The notes beneath the pieces are model-generated. The model saw only the letters and a list, made by a program, of their open reading frames with translations, was not told the DNA's origin and ran no database searches. This document shows positions 1-5,202 of a stretch of 6,475 nt of DNA, in pieces (position 1 is the stretch's first letter; each line of letters starts with the position of its first letter). Location of the stretch: the NCBI GenBank assembly GCA_034437895.1, contig DAOTTO010000243.1:1-6475 (forward strand), read 5' to 3'. The position numbers and the translations under genes are program-made. This DNA comes from JANRLJ01 sp034437895 (GTDB taxonomy: Bacteria; Chloroflexota; Anaerolineae; Aggregatilineales; Phototrophicaceae).

Positions 1-1061
1 AGAATCTCGTCTACACCGATGCCGCGCAGCACTTTAAGCAAATGGGTTATTTCTGATTGTGATGCCACCAAATACGTTGGGCGTTCATAATCTACAAACC
101 AGCCCACCCAAGTGCTGAACTGCTGATTCGCAGCGGGGATATTCAGGGTACCGCGTACATGCCCCGCCGCGAATTTATCCGCAGGCCGGGTATCAATTAC
201 CAGCGCATCCATTTCTTTGACGGCAGCAAGTAGGGTTTCTTCCCCAAGTCGCGCCGGATCATGCAGGGTATGAAGCAAATCCGCCCCCACACGATTCACC
301 CGTTTCATTTGCGCGAAGTAACGGGGCGGTTCGGGCTGCCCATCGAGCAGCCATGTGACGAAAGCCTCTGGATTAGGCTGTTGAAAGGCAGGATTAAAGC
401 GCTTTTCATAACCAATCGTAGTTGAGGGAACTGCGCCGAGTGCCTTACCACAAGCGCTCCCCGCGCCATGACCAGGCCATACTTGTAAATAATCTGGCAT
501 CGCTTTGAGGCGCTGCACATTTTCGTATTGTTGACGTGCGCCCCCTTCCGATGTGCCGACGGCGTTTCCAGTTGCATCCAGTAAATCAGGCCGCCCAACA
601 TCCCCGACGAAAAGACAGTCGCCCGTAAAAAGCCCAATGGGACTGTCCGCGCCGGTATCCGTGACCTGAAAGCTGATGTGTTCTGGCGTATGACCCGGCG
701 TATACAGCACATCAAGCCGCACATCCCCAATATGGAGCGTATCCCCTTCCCGTACATAAACGACAGACACGCCCGTCTCCGCAACTTGAGCAAAATCATA
801 AGCGAGCGCGCCCTCGCCCATTGCGCTCAGATAGAGGGTCGCACCTGTCACCGCCGCCAGTTCGCGCCCGCCACTGACGAAATCGGCATGGATATGGGTT
901 TCGGCTGCGCCGATAATTTTTAATCCGGTTTCCTTCTCAAGCTGCAAGTATGGCGTAATATCACGGGCGGGATCAATGACCATCGCCACGCCGCCGCCGG
1001 GACAGCCAATAAAATACGAGGCTTGCGCCAATCGATCATCATAGACATATTTCAACAGCAT
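1..1061 (-). CDS. MBL-fold persulfide dioxygenase fused to rhodanese-like domain (3' end beyond window)
   Basis: My reading of the minus strand is open from the ATG at 1061 to the left edge: 353 codons, C-terminus missing. The start has a Shine-Dalgarno GGAGA (1069-1073) seven bases upstream. Residues about 10-220 form a metallo-beta-lactamase fold of the ETHE1/CstB/Blh type: THIHAD motif (H56, H58, D60), H124 in a TPGHTPEH motif, D148 in GDCLFVGDVGRPD, and H198 in WPGHGAGSACGKALG. By analogy with ETHE1, H56, H124 and D148 would bind a single iron. Such enzymes oxidise glutathione or other low-molecular-weight persulfides to sulfite in the cytoplasm during sulfide detoxification. A rhodanese-like domain starts near residue 262, with DTRPADKFAAGH (290-301) followed by the family's typical NIP. 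Where the catalytic cysteine loop should be, the sequence reads LVASQSE (331-337) with no cysteine, so this domain looks inactive, like the first rhodanese domain of CstB. A second, active rhodanese may follow outside the window. Family assignment is secure; exact substrate is inferred. Confidence 0.93.
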   Translation of the reverse strand, partial: MLLKYVYDDRLAQASYFIGCPGGGVAMVIDPARDITPYLQLEKETGLKIIGAAETHIHADFVSGGRELAAVTGATLYLSAMGEGALAYDFAQVAETGVSVVYVREGDTLHIGDVRLDVLYTPGHTPEHISFQVTDTGADSPIGLFTGDCLFVGDVGRPDLLDATGNAVGTSEGGARQQYENVQRLKAMPDYLQVWPGHGAGSACGKALGAVPSTTIGYEKRFNPAFQQPNPEAFVTWLLDGQPEPPRYFAQMKRVNRVGADLLHTLHDPARLGEETLLAAVKEMDALVIDTRPADKFAAGHVRGTLNIPAANQQFSTWVGWFVDYERPTYLVASQSEITHLLKVLRGIGVDEI

Positions 1062-1068
1062 CGAAAAT

Positions 1069-1073
1069 TCTCC
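1069..1073 (-). promoter_or_regulatory. Ribosome binding site of the persulfide dioxygenase gene
   Basis: GGAGA on the minus strand, seven bases before the ATG at 1061. It fixes the start of this gene and is the clearest Shine-Dalgarno site in the left half of the window. Confidence 0.7.
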
Positions 1074-1077
1074 GCTT

Positions 1078-1098
1078 TTAGCATTTCATAACTTTCAT
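1078..1098 (-). other. Possible leader mini-ORF (MKVMKC) before the persulfide dioxygenase gene
   Basis: On the minus strand a seven-codon frame, ATG to TAA, encodes MKVMKC and ends 16 bases before the main ATG. It is preceded closely by AGGGG. It is built from a tandem repeat of TTTCATAAC on the plus strand (1084-1092 and 1093-1101), so both its ATG codons come from the repeat. The last sense codon is cysteine and the downstream gene handles sulfane sulfur, which is suggestive of a leader peptide, but a frame this short can arise by chance. Confidence 0.2.
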
Positions 1099-1101
1099 AA
1101 C
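1084..1101. repeat. Tandem direct repeat, two copies of a 9-mer
   Basis: TTTCATAAC occurs twice back to back with no mismatch, within the expected 5' untranslated leader of the minus-strand persulfide dioxygenase gene. It could be a regulator site or a slippage product; nothing in the sequence decides this. Confidence 0.6.
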
Positions 1102-1112
1102 CCCTAATAAAG

Positions 1113-1141
1113 ATCATAGCGCCAGAATCGATTGCTGAGAA
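1113..1141 (-). promoter_or_regulatory. Predicted sigma-70-type promoter of the persulfide dioxygenase gene
   Basis: Reading the minus strand, TTCTCA (1141-1136, four of six to the -35 consensus) and TATGAT (1118-1113, five of six to the -10 consensus) are separated by exactly 17 bases. Transcription would start near 1106, giving a leader of about 45 bases that contains the tandem repeat and the Shine-Dalgarno site. This is a prediction by consensus only. Confidence 0.45.
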
Positions 1142-1190
1142 TAAGTCTTTGGGATGACTTTTGGTCTGCTTAAGCGCACAGCACTAATCG

Positions 1191-1199
1191 TGCTAAAAT
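1191..1199 (+). promoter_or_regulatory. Extended -10 promoter element ahead of the membrane protein gene
   Basis: TGC-TAAAAT matches the extended -10 pattern (TGn followed by a TATAAT-like hexamer, five of six). No convincing -35 lies 16-18 bases upstream, as is common for extended -10 promoters. The predicted transcript start near 1206 lies downstream of the ATG at 1198, which argues that translation begins at 1225 or 1237. Confidence 0.4.
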
Positions 1200-1236
1200 G
1201 CAGAGTAGGACAGATTTTCGTAGGATGTTGAGAATC

Positions 1237-1776
1237 ATGATTAGTCAAGAAACCATCGTCGAGTTTTTACAGGTTGGCGGACAATATTTCCTTCCGGCGG
1301 CGGCCTTGTTACGAGCGATTTATGCTGGATTACGAGGGCGCTTCCCCGAAGGGTTTTCGCAAATTGCGGTTGCCAGCCTGTTTGCTGGCTTAATCGCCGT
1401 TGTTGATGGCGAAGCGGTAGATATTCGCACCATCGGGCTGGAAATTTTGGGCAACACAGCGTTTATGGCAGGGCTGCTCAGTTTTATCTTCCTCTATCTG
1501 CTGCGCCAGCCGAATCGCGGTCAAGTCGTGGACGGCATCGTCGGCGGGGTGATTGGCTTGATCGCGTGGGCGATTTGGGTCTATCTCCTGAATAATAACT
1601 GGCCTTGGTGGACTGCGCCGTTTGTCATCGCGGGTGGAGCGGCAGTTTTTATCGCGCTGCGTTTTTCACTGCGGCAGATTGCGCGACTCGTTCAGATTGC
1701 GACCTATTTGATCGTGATAGGAATTGTGCTGGTTATTGCAGCAGGTGGTGTACTTTTGTTCCAAGCCGTTACGTGA
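1237..1776 (+). CDS. Multi-pass membrane protein of unknown function
   Basis: I do not recognise a characterised family. From the ATG at 1237 the protein is 179 residues; the frame is open upstream with other ATG codons at 1225 and 1198 (192 residues from the latter). I prefer 1237 because the residues before it are polar and basic (SRTDFRR), a -10-like box overlaps the 1198 ATG, and AGGA (1222-1225) lies upstream, though its spacing of 11 is long. Numbering from 1198, hydrophobic segments lie at about 51-69, 79-103, 110-131, 138-157 and 167-191, so four or five membrane helices, with a weaker hydrophobic stretch near 26-48. Short loops contain RQPNRGQ and the tryptophan-rich NNNWPWW before the fourth helix. 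There are no cysteines and no evident catalytic motif. The stop codon is 21 bases before holB on the same strand, so the two may be co-transcribed, but holB has its own promoter-like box. Confidence 0.8.
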   Translation: MISQETIVEFLQVGGQYFLPAAALLRAIYAGLRGRFPEGFSQIAVASLFAGLIAVVDGEAVDIRTIGLEILGNTAFMAGLLSFIFLYLLRQPNRGQVVDGIVGGVIGLIAWAIWVYLLNNNWPWWTAPFVIAGGAAVFIALRFSLRQIARLVQIATYLIVIGIVLVIAAGGVLLFQAVT

Positions 1777-1782
1777 GCGCTG

Positions 1783-1791
1783 TGTTATAAT
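1783..1791 (+). promoter_or_regulatory. Perfect extended -10 element placed for leaderless holB transcription
   Basis: TGT-TATAAT is a perfect extended -10 sequence in the gap between the membrane protein gene and holB. There is no good -35 at 16-18 bases. A start seven bases beyond the box falls on position 1798, the A of the holB ATG. No Shine-Dalgarno sequence precedes that ATG, which fits a leaderless message. Confidence 0.5.
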
Positions 1792-1797
1792 TCCATC

Positions 1798-2814
1798 ATG
1801 ACGATTGAACTAGAAACACATCATACATGGCCTATTTATGGGCATGATTGGGCGGTGCAGCATCTCCGGCGGGGACTAGCGAATCACCGGATTCGCCACG
1901 CCTATTTGATTGCCGGAACGCAATCCATCGGCAAAAACACGCTGGCGCATGTTTTTGCGATGGCGCTCAACTGCCTAAGTGAGGATGTAAATCTGCGTCC
2001 TTGCGGCGTATGCCGTTCTTGTAAGCTCATCCAAAGCGGCAATCATCCCGATATGTTGTACTCCGAACTTGACCCGACGACGGGCGCACTGAAAATTGAT
2101 TCTGTCCGGGCGGTGATGAGTCGTATTGCGATGAAACCGTATGAAGGGCGCTATCGCATCGCCATTTTTGACGATTTCGATCATGCCCGCCCACAAGCGC
2201 AGGATGCGTTGTTAAAGACGCTGGAAGAACCGCCATCAAACGCCGTGTTAATCTTGCTCGCGTCGTCGTTGGACTCTATTTTGCCGACCATTACCAGCCG
2301 TTCCCAAGTGATTCCACTGCGTCCGGTTGCCGTCAATGACTGCCGTGATGTCCTCATTACGCGCTACGGCGCAGATGAATCCAAAGCGACACTTTTAGCC
2401 CGACTCAGCAGCGGACGTATGGGTTGGGCAATCGAGGCGGCACAGCAGCCCGAAATCCTGAATCAGCGCGATCAAGCGCTCGATCTGCTAGAAAACTGCA
2501 TCAAAACCAATCGAGCGGCGCGGTTTAAATTAGCGGAAGACTTGGCGAAAGATAAGCGTTCTTTGGGGACGCTGCTGGAATTATGGCTGACTTACTGGCG
2601 CGATGTGCTGCTGATGGTGGAAGACACACCGATTAAGCCGTGCAACAGTGACCGTGAAGTGGCGATGCAGCAGATGGTCTATGGCTTGACCGTCGAGGAT
2701 ACCCTTAAAGCGGTTCGTGCCACACAAACTATGCTTGGTTATCTCTCGCTCAATGTGAATACGCGCTTGGCACTGGAAGTGATGTTTTTAGATTATCCCG
2801 GCCTCGCCAAATAA
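1798..2814 (+). CDS. holB: DNA polymerase III delta' subunit (clamp loader)
   Basis: The 338-residue product has the length and plan of bacterial delta' (E. coli about 334). Delta' is part of the clamp-loader complex with DnaX and delta, which loads the beta sliding clamp onto primed DNA. Visible landmarks: the GHDWAVQHLRRGL opening of the family; a Walker A-like loop from G40 (GTQSIGKNT) with K46 kept but followed by Asn instead of Thr/Ser; a zinc module with C59, C69, C72 and C75; a Walker B-like strand IAIFDDFD (121-128); the strongly conserved ALLKTLEEPP segment (137-146); and TSRS (166-169) at the place of the SRC arginine-finger motif. The altered Walker A fits a subunit that need not hydrolyse ATP. 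The C-terminal part (about 200-338) is helical and corresponds to the collar. DnaX is the main alternative, but that protein is longer and starts differently. Translation probably begins without a Shine-Dalgarno site; a terminator follows directly. Confidence 0.93.
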   Translation: MTIELETHHTWPIYGHDWAVQHLRRGLANHRIRHAYLIAGTQSIGKNTLAHVFAMALNCLSEDVNLRPCGVCRSCKLIQSGNHPDMLYSELDPTTGALKIDSVRAVMSRIAMKPYEGRYRIAIFDDFDHARPQAQDALLKTLEEPPSNAVLILLASSLDSILPTITSRSQVIPLRPVAVNDCRDVLITRYGADESKATLLARLSSGRMGWAIEAAQQPEILNQRDQALDLLENCIKTNRAARFKLAEDLAKDKRSLGTLLELWLTYWRDVLLMVEDTPIKPCNSDREVAMQQMVYGLTVEDTLKAVRATQTMLGYLSLNVNTRLALEVMFLDYPGLAK

Positions 2815-2816
2815 AG

Positions 2817-2850
2817 ACGGAGGATGTGATTAGTTCATATCCTCCGTTTT
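2817..2850. terminator. Bidirectional intrinsic terminator between holB and the secreted protein gene
   Basis: Arms 2817-2828 (ACGGAGGATGTG) and 2836-2847 (CATATCCTCCGT) form a 12-pair stem with one G-U wobble and a seven-base loop. TTTT follows on the plus strand (2847-2850), and on the minus strand the stem is followed by CTTTATTT. It starts three bases after the holB stop codon and lies 21 bases after the stop of the convergent minus-strand gene, so it can end both transcripts. Confidence 0.85.
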
Positions 2851-2870
2851 CATGGCTCAAACTGCTGCTT

Positions 2871-3662
2871 TTACTGCCTGAATGCGAATGTTGCGATGAG
2901 CGCATCCAGTGTCGCAAGTGAAGGCGTAAAATCTTCAGGTGCGGCGGCATTTAATGTTGCGATACTTTCCCCCACATAATCCACGAAGCCTGCTTGGAAG
3001 GACTCCATGTTAAAGTCCGCGCCGATTTCCGTTGGAAAGTAAGTCGTCGTCACCGGAAAAAGTACCGAAATGTAATGCACCCCATCTTTGCTCACCCCTT
3101 GAAAGGTGTAGAAGAAGCTGTTTGCCAGGAACGGTTCTTGCGCTTGCTGGTAGATGGAAATATAGCTAATCCCCATCACATCCTCGGTTTCTACAACCTG
3201 AGCGCGGGCGCGAATGACTTGTGCAGCCGCCAATGTCGGCAAGAAGGGTAGCGCGAGTTCGCTTTCAGTCCCGCCAATCATGAATTGGCTTAAGTCCGAT
3301 TGTTCCGCGATTAGGGTCTGAAGCTGTGCCAACCGTTCTGGATAGGCTTCATAACCCGCAAAATCGGCTGTGTTATAAACGCGAATGCCGCCTTTAGCAT
3401 CGAACCAGCTTTCTGGCGCAGGAAATTGATCGTAGAACGTGAAGGCTGTATGCTGAACTTCCGCGAAGCCAACCCCAAATTCTGCCGGATCGCCTGCATA
3501 TTGGGTGATGTTGACGTTGGACGCGAAGGCCGAGTCAAATGTGAAGCTGAAGCCGTCATAGCTAACAGTATGAGATTGGGCTGCATCGTCTTGTGCCAAC
3601 GCCGGAAGCACGGATAGAGCCAACAGCAGGGCGAACAAGATGAGCGTGATTTTGATTTTCAT
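2871..3662 (-). CDS. Secreted protein of unknown function with Sec signal peptide
   Basis: From the ATG at 3662 the protein has 263 residues. I choose this start because GAGGA (3673-3669) sits six bases upstream; an in-frame ATG at 3680 (269 residues) has no such site and would only add MKRGHL. The N-terminus MKIK, a hydrophobic core of about 15 residues and the ending ALA before QDD make a classical signal peptidase I signal; there is no lipobox cysteine, and the whole protein has no cysteine at all. The mature part, about 240 residues, is acidic, rich in aromatic and small residues and looks like a soluble mixed alpha/beta domain, opening with VSYDGFSFTFD. I recognise no enzyme motif and no membrane anchor after the signal, so it is probably exported across the cytoplasmic membrane. 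It is transcribed convergently with holB and divergently from the M16 peptidase pair; nothing ties it to either functionally. Confidence 0.85.
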   Translation of the reverse strand: MKIKITLILFALLLALSVLPALAQDDAAQSHTVSYDGFSFTFDSAFASNVNITQYAGDPAEFGVGFAEVQHTAFTFYDQFPAPESWFDAKGGIRVYNTADFAGYEAYPERLAQLQTLIAEQSDLSQFMIGGTESELALPFLPTLAAAQVIRARAQVVETEDVMGISYISIYQQAQEPFLANSFFYTFQGVSKDGVHYISVLFPVTTTYFPTEIGADFNMESFQAGFVDYVGESIATLNAAAPEDFTPSLATLDALIATFAFRQ

Positions 3663-3668
3663 GAGGTG

Positions 3669-3712
3669 TCCTCGTTTCATAGATTGAGTCAGTTACACTT
3701 CTAAAACGAGGA
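3669..3712 (-). promoter_or_regulatory. Inverted repeat that could mask the ribosome binding site of the secreted protein gene
   Basis: TCCTCGTTT (3669-3677) and AAACGAGGA (3704-3712) are a perfect nine-base inverted repeat with 26 bases between. In the minus-strand mRNA the upstream arm UCCUCGUUU can pair with AAACGAGGA, which contains the Shine-Dalgarno sequence six bases before the ATG at 3662. This could hide the ribosome site; alternatively the repeat is a DNA operator. A smaller competing hairpin, GAGG-ACA-CCTC (3673-3663), also uses the same site. Confidence 0.45.
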
Positions 3713-3749
3713 AGACTCGCTTGTTGTTCCCAACTAAACCTGGCGCAAA

Positions 3750-3767
3750 CCCTACGGAATCCCTACG
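3750..3767. repeat. Direct repeat CCCTACG with 11-bp period
   Basis: CCCTACG occurs at 3750-3756 and 3761-3767, an 11-base period, about one helical turn, so both copies face the same side of the DNA. It lies between the divergent secreted-protein and peptidase genes, about 88 bases before the former's ATG and about 90 before the latter's -10 box. The spacing is typical of sites bound by dimeric activators, but no regulator is identified. Confidence 0.35.
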
Positions 3768-3852
3768 CTGGAACCAAATAGATAGAAGATCATGACCCTT
3801 ATAATCACACTCATGCTATGAATAGTAAAATCCTCTTATTGCAGCACTTTTC

Positions 3853-3861
3853 TGTTATAAT
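3853..3861 (+). promoter_or_regulatory. Extended -10 promoter element of the M16 peptidase operon
   Basis: TGT-TATAAT is identical to the box before holB, and the similarity continues a few bases on (ATTCCATC there, ATTTTCATC here). No good -35 is present at 16-18 bases. The predicted start near 3868 gives a short AT-rich leader of about 33 bases before the TTG start at 3901. Confidence 0.5.
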
Positions 3862-3900
3862 TTTCATCTATTGAATATTTTTAAATAGAAAGCTGCGATC

Positions 3901-5202
3901 TTGTCTACTGTAACCCGACATATATTGGATAATGGCTTAACCGTCCTGCTGAAAGAAATCCACAGCGCACCGGTAATTAGCTGGTGGGTGTTGTATCGCG
4001 TGGGCAGTCGTAATGAGCGCACCGGACAAACAGGCATTTCTCATTGGACGGAACACATGATGTTTAAAGGGACAGAAACCTTCCCCGGCGGGATTCTTGA
4101 CCGCATGATTGACCGTCAAGGCGGGAGTTGGAACGCGCAAACCTTCCTCGATTACACCGCCTATTATGAAACGATGCCTGCTGACCGTATCGATCTCGCG
4201 CTGCAATTGGAAGCAGATCGCATGATTAATGCCCGTTTTGAGGTGGATGAAGTTGACTCTGAGCGCACGGTGATAATCTCTGAACGGCAGGGTGCGGAAA
4301 ATTCGCCGATGTTTTGGTTAGGTGAGGAAATCACAGCGGCGGCCTTCCGGGTGCATGGCTATCATCATGAAATACTCGGCGATATGGCTGATCTGGAAAC
4401 GATCACCCGCGACGATTTGTATCATCATTATCAGTCGCATTATATGCCCAACAACGCCATCGCGGTGGCAGTGGGCGCATTCGACAGCGAAGAAATGTTG
4501 AATCGAATCAAAGAAGTGTATGGCAAAATTCCGGCGGGCGATCTGCCGAAAGTGTTCAGCCGTGCCGAACCGCCGCAGCAGGGGGAACGCCGCGTCCGCG
4601 TGGAGCGCCCCGGTAATACGGCCTTTTTGCAGATGAGCTACCGTGCGCCAGCAGCCACCGATTCCGATTGGTTTAAATTGGCGATTCTCGATAGCGTTCT
4701 CAGCGGCCCCAGCGGACTCGGCGGGGGCGGGGTGGATAATAAGACGAGCCGCCTGTATAAAGCGCTCGTCCAAACTGAACTGGCGGCCTCGGTAAATGGC
4801 AGCATCACGCCCACAATTGACCCCCATTTGTATGATTTTACCGTCACCGTGCGCGATGGGCGGACGCTGGAAGAAGTGGAAGCGGCGCTGGAAGCCGAAC
4901 TTAACCGTGTCCGTTCTGAGAATATCACCGAAGCTGAACTCAATAAAGCGAAAAAACAGGCGCGGGCGTTGTTCGCATACAGTACCGAAGGCGTGACCGG
5001 ACAGGCGTTTTGGCTGGCCTTCGCGGAGAACTTCGCCAGCTACGAATGGTTCGAGCATTACATGGCACAGCTTGAACAGGTAACGGTTGAAGATGTGCGC
5101 GATGCCGCCGAGCGTTATTTACGCCCGCAAAGCCGCGTGGTCGGTTGGTTTGTGCCTACGGGAATGGAAGAAGATGAGGATTATGATGACGACGACGAAT
5201 AA
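3901..5202 (+). CDS. M16B family zinc metallopeptidase, catalytic subunit
   Basis: The 433-residue protein is a single M16B subunit (mitochondrial processing peptidase/PqqL-like; usual length 410-450). It carries the inverted zinc motif HWTEH (48-52): H48 and H52 bind zinc and E51 is the catalytic base. E128, 76 residues after H52, is the expected third ligand. The N-terminal M16 domain spans about 14-160 and the inactive C-terminal M16 domain about 165-350, including TSRLYKALV (282-290). The Arg/Tyr pair that binds substrate in the C-terminal half of the partner appears to be missing here (V290 and A296 at those places). The tail EEDEDYDDDDE (423-433) is strongly acidic. No signal peptide is visible, so it is probably cytoplasmic. 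The start must be TTG: an in-frame TAG lies at 3886-3888, and the first internal ATG falls after the zinc motif. A true Shine-Dalgarno site is lacking. Its end overlaps the next gene, its likely partner. Substrate unknown; small peptides or unfolded segments are usual for the family. Confidence 0.94.
   Translation: MSTVTRHILDNGLTVLLKEIHSAPVISWWVLYRVGSRNERTGQTGISHWTEHMMFKGTETFPGGILDRMIDRQGGSWNAQTFLDYTAYYETMPADRIDLALQLEADRMINARFEVDEVDSERTVIISERQGAENSPMFWLGEEITAAAFRVHGYHHEILGDMADLETITRDDLYHHYQSHYMPNNAIAVAVGAFDSEEMLNRIKEVYGKIPAGDLPKVFSRAEPPQQGERRVRVERPGNTAFLQMSYRAPAATDSDWFKLAILDSVLSGPSGLGGGGVDNKTSRLYKALVQTELAASVNGSITPTIDPHLYDFTVTVRDGRTLEEVEAALEAELNRVRSENITEAELNKAKKQARALFAYSTEGVTGQAFWLAFAENFASYEWFEHYMAQLEQVTVEDVRDAAERYLRPQSRVVGWFVPTGMEEDEDYDDDDE
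5176..5180 (+). promoter_or_regulatory. Ribosome binding site of the second M16 gene, inside the first
   Basis: GAGGA lies within the acidic-tail codons of the first peptidase gene. It is five bases before the ATG at 5186 and only two before the ATG at 5183, so 5186 is the better start. Confidence 0.6.

Noticed and set aside
305..799. Open frame of 164 codons on the minus strand
   Set aside because: It overlaps the persulfide dioxygenase gene in another frame of the same strand; its translation is basic and Cys/Arg/Ser-rich without any family pattern, while the other frame gives clear MBL motifs.
678..923. Open frame of 81 codons on the plus strand
   Set aside because: Antisense to the persulfide dioxygenase gene, with no ribosome site and no recognisable protein pattern.
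3311..3586. Open frame of 91 codons on the minus strand inside the secreted protein gene
   Set aside because: Same strand, other frame; the secreted protein frame has a signal peptide and ribosome site, this one has neither.
3800..3805. Additional TATAAT on the plus strand upstream of the peptidase operon
   Set aside because: No TG extension and no -35 at suitable spacing, and the following ATG opens only a few codons; in an AT-rich gap this is likely chance.
3867..3889. TCTATT/AATAGA inverted repeat in the peptidase leader
   Set aside because: Six mostly A-T pairs over an 11-base loop are too weak to call a regulatory hairpin.
4318..5058. Open frame of 246 codons antisense to the first M16 gene
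   Set aside because: The length is explained by codon bias of the sense gene; the translation is rich in Arg, His and Phe with no family motif, and the sense frame carries the full M16 motif set.
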